The notes under the pieces are model-generated. The model saw nothing but the letters and a program-made list of their open reading frames with translations, did no database searches and was not told the DNA's origin. A stretch of 62,373 nt of DNA. Source: Chitinophagaceae bacterium (GTDB taxonomy: Bacteria > Bacteroidota > Bacteroidia > Chitinophagales > Chitinophagaceae). Made by a program: the position numbers and the translations under genes. Position 1 is the stretch's first letter. Each line of letters begins with the position of its first letter. The stretch lies in contig CANCAY010000011.1 of NCBI GenBank assembly GCA_947374225.1, positions 1 to 62,373 of the forward strand, given 5' to 3'. Positions 36,359 through 44,210 of this stretch are shown piece by piece.

Positions 36359-37045
36359 CTATTTTTTTAGTTTGCGAGGGTTTGTTAATAAAACCTCATC
36401 TACTAAACCGTATGCTTTACCTTCCGTAGATGTCATCCAAAAATCTCTATCGCAATCTTTAGTTACAGTTTCTAAATCTTGGTGAGAGTGATTTGCAATG
36501 ATCTCATATAACTCATGCTTCAATTTCTTAATTTCTCTTGCAGTAATTTCAATGTCAGTTGCTTGACCACCAATTCCACCACTTGGTTGGTGTAACATGA
36601 TACGACTATGCTTTAATGCAGTTCTTTTCCCTTCAACACCTGCACACAATAAAACTGCACCCATACTAGCGGCCATACCAGTACAAATAGTGGCAACGTC
36701 TGGACTAATAAATTGCATCGTATCATATATACCTAGGCCAGCATAAACGCTTCCGCCTGGGCTGTTAATATACATTTGAATATCCTTGGTACGGTCTGTA
36801 CTTTCTAAGAATAATAATTGAGCAGTTACAATATTGGCAACATAGTCATTAATCCCTTCTCCAAGGAAAATGATACGGTCCATCATTAAACGACTAAATA
36901 CATCCATGCTTGCGACATTCATGGGTCTTTCCTCAATAATATAGGGTGTCAAATTAGTCACACTATTTCTATATTGATGAAGCGTATTGCTGCTGATACC
37001 TTGATGCTTAACAGCGTATTTTTCAAATTCTTTGCCTATGTTCAT
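36359..37045 (-). CDS. clpP: ClpP protease subunit, first copy
   Basis: 228-residue ClpP, with the triad Ser in GMAASMGAVLL, His in MLHQPSGG and Asp in DCDRDFWMTS. The N-terminus is longer than in E. coli ClpP and may be processed. It follows tig after a terminator and has its own -7-like box, so the Clp genes can be expressed independently of trigger factor. The second clpP begins 50 nt downstream. Confidence 0.95.
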   Translation of the reverse strand: MNIGKEFEKYAVKHQGISSNTLHQYRNSVTNLTPYIIEERPMNVASMDVFSRLMMDRIIFLGEGINDYVANIVTAQLLFLESTDRTKDIQMYINSPGGSVYAGLGIYDTMQFISPDVATICTGMAASMGAVLLCAGVEGKRTALKHSRIMLHQPSGGIGGQATDIEITAREIKKLKHELYEIIANHSHQDLETVTKDCDRDFWMTSTEGKAYGLVDEVLLTNPRKLKK

Positions 37046-37063
37046 AATTACGTTTTTCAGATG

Positions 37064-37071
37064 TAAAGGTA
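37064..37071 (-). promoter_or_regulatory. -7-like box TACCTTTA before the first clpP
   Basis: One base away from TAnnTTTG, about 19 nt before the ATG at 37045. It lies downstream of the tig terminator, which makes a separate Clp promoter plausible. Confidence 0.45.
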
Positions 37072-37144
37072 AAACCTATTCCCCTAAGCAAGAGCAAAAA
37101 GGGTGCCAAACTTGTCTGTTATGACAGAAAAAGGGCAGGGAAAC

Positions 37145-37176
37145 AAAAAAAGCCCCGGATTTTTGGTCCAGGGCTT
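37145..37176 (-). terminator. terminator after tig
   Basis: Read leftward: AAGCCC-T-GGA, loop CCAAAAA, TCC-G-GGGCTT with one mismatch, then a run of seven T. It separates tig from the clpP-clpP-clpX genes. Confidence 0.85.
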
Positions 37177-37219
37177 GAAATATTAAGATTTTAGTAGAAA
37201 GCATTACTTTCTACAGCCG

Positions 37220-38587
37220 CTAATGTTGGTGTTGGTGCTGTTGCAATTTATCTGCAAATTTCTCTGCAGAAATAGATTCCTCTTTTGAGGTAACATCTCC
37301 TTCGATAGCAGTGAACAATTTGTCAGTGCTAATTCTATGGTAACTATCTTCTACAAACTTTCTGTCTTGCATCATTCTTGCAGCGTAATCTTCTAACCAT
37401 TGGTCATTGTCACCTAATGCACCTAATTGACCACCCATATAGCTCATCAATTGTTGCTTAGCAAAGTTCTTTAAGTCTTCTGCTACTACTTCAATTTTAT
37501 TGTCAGCAATTAATTGAGTGCTTATTAATGTCCACTTTAATTGATCTGCAAATACTGGATATTCTTTCTCTGCTTCTTCAATAGTCCTTGGTTTTTCACC
37601 ACCGCTTTGTAACCATCTTTTTAAGAAAGCAGTCGGGAATTCCATTTTAGTATTTTCAATTAACGCATGATAAATTTGATCATGAATTTGATTTCTAGCT
37701 TGTTGCTCATAATAACCTTCAATATCATTCTTGATAGCTTCTCTAAATTCAGCTTCTGTTTTAATTGATTGATTAGGGTAGGTAACAGTAAATAAAGTTT
37801 CGTCTAAAGGAGCTTTTTCTACTAAGCCTACTTTAGTGATTAATAATTTAAAGTATTTATCCTCGTCTTCTTTAGTTAATCCTAAGTCATTTAAAATGAT
37901 ATCTAATTCTTTGTCATCAAAGGATTTCTTCAAATTAATGACAACAGTATCATCTGTCTTTTTACCAATAAATTGTTTTCTTGATTTCTCAGTAAAATAT
38001 TTAATCAATAAAGAATTATCTTTTCTAATACCACCTTCTAGTTCATTGCCGTCTTTGTCAGACTCTATAAATGTAACATTTAAAACATTCTCCTCGCTTT
38101 CAGCTGCTGCTGGTTCAGTCATATTACCATTACGAATTTGTAATCTTTCTAATTCGCTTTGTATCATTTCTGGAGTAACAGCAATTTTGTATTTTGTTAC
38201 TTTAATGTCTTTTGTATTTAATTTGAAATCTGGTTTTAAACCAACTTCAAAAGCAAACTCATAATCACCAGGGGTATTTACATCCATATTGGCCATATTA
38301 GTAGCCATTGGTAATGGTTGTGCAAAAATTTCTATTTTCTCTTTTGCAATGTATTGGTTCATCTCATTTTCTACTGTTTTCAAAATCTCGTCTTGGAAAA
38401 CAGATTGCCCATGCATTTTTTTAATTAAACCTGCTGGCACCATTCCTTTTCTAAAACCAGGAATATTTGCAGTTTTAGCGTACTTTTTTAAGTTGGTCTC
38501 ATAGCCTTTGATATAATCTTCTTTAGCTATAGTGATTGTTAACTTGTCGTTTAACAGTCCAATGTTCTCTCTTTTTATACTTGCCAT
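37220..38587 (-). CDS. tig: trigger factor chaperone
   Basis: Ribosome-bound chaperone of 455 residues. The ribosome-binding signature is KTANIPGFRKGMVPAGLI near residues 34-51. The middle region (about 155-255), where the FKBP-type isomerase domain lies in E. coli, reads ESDKDGNELEGGI and then ILNDLGLTKEDEDKY, with little trace of the FKBP active-site pattern, so isomerase activity is doubtful. The protein ends in a Gln/His-rich tail (LQQHQHQH). It precedes the clp genes as in many bacteria. Confidence 0.93.
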   Translation of the reverse strand: MASIKRENIGLLNDKLTITIAKEDYIKGYETNLKKYAKTANIPGFRKGMVPAGLIKKMHGQSVFQDEILKTVENEMNQYIAKEKIEIFAQPLPMATNMANMDVNTPGDYEFAFEVGLKPDFKLNTKDIKVTKYKIAVTPEMIQSELERLQIRNGNMTEPAAAESEENVLNVTFIESDKDGNELEGGIRKDNSLLIKYFTEKSRKQFIGKKTDDTVVINLKKSFDDKELDIILNDLGLTKEDEDKYFKLLITKVGLVEKAPLDETLFTVTYPNQSIKTEAEFREAIKNDIEGYYEQQARNQIHDQIYHALIENTKMEFPTAFLKRWLQSGGEKPRTIEEAEKEYPVFADQLKWTLISTQLIADNKIEVVAEDLKNFAKQQLMSYMGGQLGALGDNDQWLEDYAARMMQDRKFVEDSYHRISTDKLFTAIEGDVTSKEESISAEKFADKLQQHQHQH

Positions 38588-38617
38588 AATCTATAAATTA
38601 GTAATGTTTAAGGGGAG

Positions 38618-38625
38618 CAAAGGTA
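38618..38625 (-). promoter_or_regulatory. -7 promoter box TACCTTTG for tig
   Basis: Minus-strand TAnnTTTG match about 30 nt before the tig ATG. Confidence 0.55.
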
Positions 38626-38690
38626 TGATTTTAAGCCTAAATTATTTGAATTTCTACCATTGTAAAAATTGGATCCGAGCTTAAGTAAAT

Positions 38691-38726
38691 AAAAAAGCCC
38701 CTTCTGTATGCTAGAAAGGGCTTTTT
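38691..38726. terminator. terminator of the tRNA-Leu gene
   Basis: AAAAAGCCC and GGGCTTTTT pair, extended after one mismatch by TTCT with AGAA around a GTATGCT loop. The T run in the leftward direction starts right after the tRNA. Confidence 0.85.
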
Positions 38727-38727
38727 G

Positions 38728-38809
38728 TGCGGATGGAGGGGGTCGAACCCACACGCCTCGCGGCGCTAGATCCTAAGTCTAGTGCGTCTGCCAATTTCGC
38801 CACATCCGC
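38728..38809 (-). tRNA. tRNA-Leu (anticodon UAG)
   Basis: Reading leftward from 38809: acceptor arm GCGGATG pairs with CATCCGC, discriminator A at 38728, anticodon stem CTAGA/TCTAG with loop CTTAGGA giving anticodon TAG, a variable arm typical of class II tRNAs, and T-loop GGTTCGACC. CCA is not encoded. It reads CUN leucine codons. Confidence 0.95.
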
Positions 38810-38824
38810 TTAGGGGTTGCAAAC

Positions 38825-39301
38825 TTAATCGTTTTGAATCAATCCTACAATTTTTTCAAGATATGCTTGGTCTATTTCGTCAAAATGAGCTAAAAGCTCA
38901 CTATCTACATCTAATACACCCACTATTTTGCCATTTTGAAAAACAGGCACTACTATTTCCGATTTGGAAGCACTGCTACAAGCAATATGGCCCGGGAATT
39001 TCTCCACGTCTTCTACTAAAATAGTAATTTCCTTTTCCCAACAAGCGCCACATACCCCACGGCCTTTTTTTATGCGGGTACAAGCAACGGGTCCTTGAAA
39101 AGGGCCAAGTACCAACTCGTCGTCAAAAATCCAATAAAAGCCAACCCACCACCAATTGAATTGTTCTTTCAATGCAGCGGCAATATTGGCCAAATTAGCT
39201 ACTTGGTTTTTCTCGCCTTCAATGAGTGCTTTAATCTGAGGAATTAAAGATTCGTATTGCGACTGCTTGTCACCTTTTAAAATGTCTAGATCTTCTGCCA
39301 T
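38825..39301 (-). CDS. msrC: free methionine-R-sulfoxide reductase (GAF domain)
   Basis: Single GAF-domain enzyme of 158 residues that reduces free Met-R-sulfoxide. Cys residues at 74, 84 and 108 (VACTRI, GRGVCGACW, HIACSSASKSEIV) have exactly the 10- and 24-residue spacing of the three catalytic cysteines of E. coli YebR; C87 is extra. The ATG overlaps the stop of the flippase gene by one base, which suggests translational coupling. Confidence 0.9.
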   Translation of the reverse strand: MAEDLDILKGDKQSQYESLIPQIKALIEGEKNQVANLANIAAALKEQFNWWWVGFYWIFDDELVLGPFQGPVACTRIKKGRGVCGACWEKEITILVEDVEKFPGHIACSSASKSEIVVPVFQNGKIVGVLDVDSELLAHFDEIDQAYLEKIVGLIQND

Positions 39302-40791
39302 TATATTTTTTTACTTAAAATAGATTGTAGTTCCTTCTTTTCAATTTTTGCAATAAACACAATGAAGAGCACTAATAAAATTGTTGCAAATAAATAATTG
39401 AAAGGGGCATTAGTTGAAACCAAATGTAAGAGCGTATTAATTCCGTAAATGATTAATGCGATTATAAAATAAGCGATTAATTTTTTAGTTGCATAAGGGA
39501 CTGGATATACTTTCTGCCCCCATTTATAACTCACTACCATCATAGTGCCATAACAAAAGAAAGTAGCCCAAGCACTTGCCATATATCCAAAATAAGGTAT
39601 TGCGAAATAGTTAATTGCAATGGTAATAAGGGCACCCAATAAAGTGATCCAAGCACCTGCCATAGTTTTATTACTTAATTTATACCAGATACTTAAATTA
39701 TAATAAACCCCTAAAAACATATTGGCAATTAAAAGAATGGGCACTACTCTTAATCCTATATACATAGCGGGATTTCTGATAAATCCTTTCCAAATATCTA
39801 AGTACAAAACTACCCCTAAAAACATAAGGCATAATGTAATTACAAAAAACTTCATCACCCTTGCGTATGTTTTCTGTGCATTGTCAGATTGTGCTTGTTT
39901 AAAGAAAAAAGGCTCGGCACCCATTCTGAACGCTTGAATAGAAATAGTAATAAGGATGGCTAGTTTATAGCAAGCACTATAAATCCCCACCAATGCTTTA
40001 TTCGCATCAGGACTTCCACCTGGACCCCACCAACCAATCATAATTCGGTCCATGGTTTCGTTGATCATTCCACCAAAGCCAACTAAAATTAATGGTAAAG
40101 AATACATCATCATTTCACGCCATAACTTAAGATCAAATGAAAAACGTAAAGCGCGTATTTCTTTCTGTAATAATAATAATACAAATACATTTTGAATAAT
40201 ATTTGCAATTAAAATATAGCCTACTTCCCAACCTGGCTTATACATACTTGCTATAAAGCTATTTGGATGTAATTGGGCATATTGAGGAAGGGAACTAATA
40301 AGCGCATATGTAGCTAGTATGTTTAATAGTATGCCTCCGACTTTGATAAAAGCAAACTTTTTTGGACGACCTTCTAATCTTAATCTTGAAAAAGGTATTG
40401 TTGTAAGTGCATCTAATCCCACAACCCAAGCCACTAAACTTATATATTCAGGATGTATATTTATTTGTAACAGAGTGGCAATAGGAGCACTCCAGAAAAT
40501 CAAGCCCAAAATAACTAATGCAGTCACAATCATCATGGAAAAGCTACTGGTATGATATATTTTATCCTCATTTTCTTTTGAACCAAATCGGAAATAGGCA
40601 GTTTCCATGCCATGTGTCACAATTACATTCAAAAAAGGGATAAAAGAGTACACAATAGCATTCTCTCCATAAGCTACTTCTGTAAGCTTATAGGTTAAAT
40701 ATGGGGTCAGTAAATAGCTAATAAACCTTGCGGCTATCGAACTAAGTCCATACCATGCTGTTTGACTTGCTAATTTTTTAATACTACTCAA
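39301..40791 (-). CDS. polysaccharide/oligosaccharide flippase (MOP superfamily)
   Basis: 496-residue membrane protein with about twelve to fourteen hydrophobic helices, typical of Wzx-like lipid-linked sugar exporters. The start is TTG (SSIKKLASQTAWYGL begins the first amphipathic helix as in the family), and no ATG lies near. It is not in a sugar-synthesis cluster, so the cargo is unknown. fRMsr follows with a one-base overlap. Confidence 0.85.
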   Translation of the reverse strand: MSSIKKLASQTAWYGLSSIAARFISYLLTPYLTYKLTEVAYGENAIVYSFIPFLNVIVTHGMETAYFRFGSKENEDKIYHTSSFSMMIVTALVILGLIFWSAPIATLLQINIHPEYISLVAWVVGLDALTTIPFSRLRLEGRPKKFAFIKVGGILLNILATYALISSLPQYAQLHPNSFIASMYKPGWEVGYILIANIIQNVFVLLLLQKEIRALRFSFDLKLWREMMMYSLPLILVGFGGMINETMDRIMIGWWGPGGSPDANKALVGIYSACYKLAILITISIQAFRMGAEPFFFKQAQSDNAQKTYARVMKFFVITLCLMFLGVVLYLDIWKGFIRNPAMYIGLRVVPILLIANMFLGVYYNLSIWYKLSNKTMAGAWITLLGALITIAINYFAIPYFGYMASAWATFFCYGTMMVVSYKWGQKVYPVPYATKKLIAYFIIALIIYGINTLLHLVSTNAPFNYLFATILLVLFIVFIAKIEKKELQSILSKKI

Positions 40792-40822
40792 GGGGCTGAA
40801 ATTACAGCTAAATTAGTGAAAA

Positions 40823-40830
40823 TAGTTTTG
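40823..40830 (+). promoter_or_regulatory. -7 promoter box TAGTTTTG for dtd
   Basis: TAnnTTTG match about 29 nt before the dtd ATG, in the divergent gap with the flippase gene. Confidence 0.4.
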
Positions 40831-40859
40831 TTTATCTTCACCTTGAAATTGAACCTATT

Positions 40860-41312
40860 ATGAGAGTTATAATTCAAAGGGTACAGGAGGCAAGTGTCAA
40901 GGTGGAAGGCCAGGTAATTGGTGCTATCGAACAAGGCTATATGATTTTGGTGGGAATAGAAAATGCTGACAGTCAGGAGGACTTGGAATGGCTATCTAAC
41001 AAAATTGTAGGGTTGCGCCTTTTTGAAGACGAAAATGGAGTTATGAACTTAAGTATTAAAGAAATTGGGGGTTCTATTTTATTAGTTAGCCAGTTTACTT
41101 TGCATGCAAGCACTAAAAAAGGGAATAGGCCCTCCTATATTAATGCTGCTAAGCCTGATATCTCTTTGCCATTATATGAAGCTATGATTCAACAATTAAG
41201 TAAAGATTTGGGCAAGCAAATTCAGACAGGTCAGTTTGGGGCGGATATGAAAGTGTCTTTAATAAATGACGGTCCGGTGACCATTTCAATAGACACTAAA
41301 AACAAAGAATAA
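40860..41312 (+). CDS. dtd: D-aminoacyl-tRNA deacylase
   Basis: Removes D-amino acids (and Gly from tRNA-Ala) mischarged onto tRNA. 150 residues with the two signature motifs of DTD: SQFTLHAST and the Gly-cisPro element NDGPVTISID. It begins MRVIIQRVQEASVKV, the standard start. A MazG-like gene follows after 45 nt, then glycyl-tRNA synthetase. Confidence 0.97.
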   Translation: MRVIIQRVQEASVKVEGQVIGAIEQGYMILVGIENADSQEDLEWLSNKIVGLRLFEDENGVMNLSIKEIGGSILLVSQFTLHASTKKGNRPSYINAAKPDISLPLYEAMIQQLSKDLGKQIQTGQFGADMKVSLINDGPVTISIDTKNKE

Positions 41313-41357
41313 ATTTTATCAGATGCTGTTGCAAAAGCAATAAATGTAAATTATATA

Positions 41358-41699
41358 ATGTCAAATTCAGTTACCATTCAACAAGCCCAAGAACAAGTAG
41401 ACCAGTGGATTAAAACCATTGGAGTTAAATACTTTAGTGAACTCACTAATTTAGGAATTTTGATGGAGGAAGTGGGGGAGCTTTCCAGAATCATGGTTCG
41501 AAAGTATGGAGACCAGTCTTTTAAAAATAAGGAAGACGAACTGATGCTGGCAGACGAAATGGCGGACATTTTATTTGTATTAATTTGTCTTGCAAATCAG
41601 ACTGGCATTGATTTGACGACTGCTTTGGAGAAGAATTTCCAAAAGAAAACAATTAGAGACGCTACAAGACATCAAAATAACGAAAAATTACACCGATAA
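41358..41699 (+). CDS. MazG-like nucleotide pyrophosphohydrolase
   Basis: 113 residues, the single-domain form. The metal-binding pattern is visible in LMEEVGELSRIM and LADEMADILFVLICLAN (ExxE ... ExxD). It should hydrolyse nucleoside triphosphates to monophosphates, often as house-cleaning; the substrate is not known. It sits between dtd and glyS, both tRNA quality/charging genes. Confidence 0.88.
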   Translation: MSNSVTIQQAQEQVDQWIKTIGVKYFSELTNLGILMEEVGELSRIMVRKYGDQSFKNKEDELMLADEMADILFVLICLANQTGIDLTTALEKNFQKKTIRDATRHQNNEKLHR

Positions 41700-41712
41700 T
41701 CTTTTCTCCCCT

Positions 41713-41720
41713 TATCTTTG
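41713..41720 (+). promoter_or_regulatory. -7 promoter box TATCTTTG for glycyl-tRNA synthetase
   Basis: Exact TAnnTTTG match, ending 6 nt before the ATG at 41727, so a leaderless message is likely; its last bases are the TTG that would be a false start at 41718. Confidence 0.65.
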
Positions 41721-41726
41721 CAAACT

Positions 41727-43175
41727 ATGAGTAAGACACCTTCAGACAATACATTTCAGGCAATCATTTCGCACGCTAAAGAATACGGTTTTGTATTCCC
41801 TAGTAGTGAAATTTACGATGGATTAAGTGCAGTATATGATTACGGCCCTTATGGTTCTCAATTAAAGAAGAATATTCGTGATTATTGGTGGGCCTGTATG
41901 ACACAAATGAACGAAAATATTGTCGGCATTGACGCTGCTATTTTTATGCATCCTACTACTTGGAAAGCTAGTGGACACGTTGACGGCTTTAGTGACCCTT
42001 TGATTGACAATAAAGACAGTAAGAAAAGATATAGGGTAGACCACTTGATTGAAGGACATGCTGATAAATTAATCGAGAAGGGAGACCAAGCAGCTGCAGA
42101 CAAATTACTAGCAGACATGGATGCCTTATTGGCAAAAGATGATTTTGATGGATTGAAAAAATTAATAGAAGACAATAAGATTCATTGTAGTGTCAGCGGC
42201 ACAGGAAATTGGACAGACATTCGTCAATTCAATTTAATGTTTTCTACAGAGTTAGGCTCGGTTGCAGAAGATGCTAATACTATTTATTTAAGACCAGAAA
42301 CCGCACAAGGTATTTTTGTAAACTTTTTAAATGTACAAAAAACGGCTAGGATGAAAATTCCTTTCGGTATTGCACAAACAGGAAAGGCATTCAGAAATGA
42401 GATTGTAGCACGTCAGTTTATATTTAGAATGCGTGAATTTGAGCAAATGGAAATGCAATTTTTCATAAAGCCAGGAACGCAAAAAGAATGGTACGAACAT
42501 TGGAAGGCGGAAAGAATGAAATGGCATTTAAGTTTAGGCATTGCAGCAGATAAATACCGTTTTCATGATCATGTTAAATTAGCACACTATGCAGACGCAG
42601 CGGTGGATATTGAATTTGAATTTCCTTTTGGCTTTAAGGAAGTAGAAGGAATTCATTCAAGAACTGATTTTGATTTAACACGTCACCAAGAATTTAGCAA
42701 AAAGAAATTGCAATATTTTGACACGGAGATCAATCAACATTATGTTCCATACGTTATTGAGACTTCAATCGGTTTGGATAGAATGTTTTTATTGATTTTA
42801 TCTAATTCATACGAAGAAGAAACAATCAATAAAGAAGACGGCACTACCGATTCAAGAGTGGTGTTGCATTTGCCAGCAAGGATTGCGCCAACTAAATTGG
42901 CAATTCTTCCGTTAACAAAGAAAGACGGATTACCTGAGTTAGCTAAGGAATTAATGGATGAGTGTAAAAAATCATTCCATTGCTTCTACGAAGAGAAAGA
43001 CGCTATTGGTAAAAGATATCGTCGTCAAGACGCTATCGGAACCCCATTCTGTGTAACTATTGATCATCAAACTAAAGAAGATGGTACCGTGACTGTTAGA
43101 TATAGAGACAGTATGTTGCAAGAGCGTATTCCAATGAATAAAGTAAAATCAATGGTGTTAGAGCATATTAGCTAG
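41727..43175 (+). CDS. glyS: glycyl-tRNA synthetase (single-chain class II)
   Basis: Dimeric alpha2 type of GlyRS. With the ATG at 41727 it has 482 residues; the TTG at 41718 lies in the promoter box. Class II motif 2 is AQTGKAFRNEIV, motif 3 VIETSIGLDRMFL, and the glycine-specific segment YDYGPYGSQLKKN lies near residue 35. The anticodon-binding domain ends with GTPFCVTID and RIPMNKVKSMVLEHI. A terminator follows within 20 nt. Confidence 0.96.
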   Translation: MSKTPSDNTFQAIISHAKEYGFVFPSSEIYDGLSAVYDYGPYGSQLKKNIRDYWWACMTQMNENIVGIDAAIFMHPTTWKASGHVDGFSDPLIDNKDSKKRYRVDHLIEGHADKLIEKGDQAAADKLLADMDALLAKDDFDGLKKLIEDNKIHCSVSGTGNWTDIRQFNLMFSTELGSVAEDANTIYLRPETAQGIFVNFLNVQKTARMKIPFGIAQTGKAFRNEIVARQFIFRMREFEQMEMQFFIKPGTQKEWYEHWKAERMKWHLSLGIAADKYRFHDHVKLAHYADAAVDIEFEFPFGFKEVEGIHSRTDFDLTRHQEFSKKKLQYFDTEINQHYVPYVIETSIGLDRMFLLILSNSYEEETINKEDGTTDSRVVLHLPARIAPTKLAILPLTKKDGLPELAKELMDECKKSFHCFYEEKDAIGKRYRRQDAIGTPFCVTIDHQTKEDGTVTVRYRDSMLQERIPMNKVKSMVLEHIS

Positions 43176-43194
43176 AATCCCTTTTATATATTTT

Positions 43195-43228
43195 AAATCC
43201 CGATGGCTTCAACGCTTTCGGGATTTTT
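43195..43228 (+). terminator. terminator of glyS
   Basis: AAATCCCGA and TCGGGATTT form a 9-bp stem with a 14-nt loop and trailing T run. Confidence 0.85.
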
Positions 43229-43265
43229 ATTTCCTCCTTAGCGTCTCCTTCTTAAATAAAGAGCT

Positions 43266-43406
43266 TTATAAAACAAACTATCGCTCTCTGTTCGACCTGC
43301 CCGCTAAAAATGACCAAGTGCATCGTTAACGCTAGGTCTCAGAGTTCGCGAGTAGTTTGATTTTATTATTTTTTAGCGTCATGGCGAGCCGAGAAGGATG
43401 GGATAT
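43266..43406. repeat. foldback repeat A with shared 37-nt module
   Basis: The gap between the convergent glyS and reductase genes holds an imperfect hairpin: left arm 43266-43297 (AAAACAAACTA, TCGC, CTCTG, GACC) pairs with right arm 43335-43365 (GGTC, CAGAG, GCGA, TAGTTTG, TTTTA). CGCTAAAAA at 43302 is the inverse of TTTTTAGCG at 43370. The segment 43370-43406 is 31/37 identical, without gaps, to 57883-57919. A TTAGCGTC plus TCCTTCT at 43239-43252 may be the far left edge. No gene is seen in 43229-43471. Confidence 0.6.
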
Positions 43407-43471
43407 GCCAAGCTCTGCGATTCCTAAAGTTGAAAAGATATTTAATGATTATTTATTTTAGACAGTTTGAA

Positions 43472-44200
43472 TTAACCAAATGACTCAAAATGAACTTGTT
43501 TTTTATCCAAGCCTAAGTCTGCTAATTTTTTTCTAGCATCGTCGATCATTGCCTTCCAGCCACATAAATAAATATGTGCAGTTTCCTTGCCGTCTTTTAA
43601 TAGTGCTTCATAAACTGGGTGTACGTATCCCGTATGCGAACCTGCTGGCGCTGCTGTCTCACGAGAATAGCAAGGGTGAAAGTGGAATCCAGCTTCTTTT
43701 GCCTCTAATTCTTTCAATTCATTTATATACAAACCGTCTTCTAATTTTCTACAACCAAAAATTAAATGAATATTTTTATGCGCAATTTTATTACTGTGGA
43801 TATAGTTTATCATAGAACGGAATGGAGCAATCCCTGTTCCTGTGCAAATAAAGTAAATATCATTTTCAAAACTTTTAGGCAAAACAAATACACCCTGAGG
43901 GCCTCTTAGCATTACTTTAGATCCTACTGCGAGCTCATTAAACATATAGGTAGTTCCTAAGCCTCCTTCCATATGAACAATAACTAATTCAAAGGTATTA
44001 GTGCCATTTGGGGAAGAGGAAATAGAATAACTTCTCCAACGTTTATTTCTCTGTTCGTGTATTGGCAAGTCAAGCGTTACAAACTGACCTGGAATAAAAT
44101 CAAATTTTTCAAGACTAGGTATTTCAAAATAAAACTTTTTAGTGTTCGGGGTTTCATTTTCAATTTTTGTCACAATGCCTTCTAACCATTCTAATGCCAT
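43472..44200 (-). CDS. FAD-binding oxidoreductase, ferredoxin-NADP reductase family
   Basis: 242 residues with an FAD domain (about 1-100, motif RWRSYSISSSPN) and an NAD(P) domain (ICTGTGIAPFRSMINY near 110, then HLIFGCRKLEDGLY). No iron-sulfur domain is attached, as in Fpr-type reductases. It starts 10 nt after the stop of the S8 protease gene and so may be co-transcribed, although the functions do not obviously match. The electron partner is unknown. Confidence 0.85.
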   Translation of the reverse strand: MALEWLEGIVTKIENETPNTKKFYFEIPSLEKFDFIPGQFVTLDLPIHEQRNKRWRSYSISSSPNGTNTFELVIVHMEGGLGTTYMFNELAVGSKVMLRGPQGVFVLPKSFENDIYFICTGTGIAPFRSMINYIHSNKIAHKNIHLIFGCRKLEDGLYINELKELEAKEAGFHFHPCYSRETAAPAGSHTGYVHPVYEALLKDGKETAHIYLCGWKAMIDDARKKLADLGLDKKQVHFESFG

Positions 44201-44210
44201 GGGGTACTAT

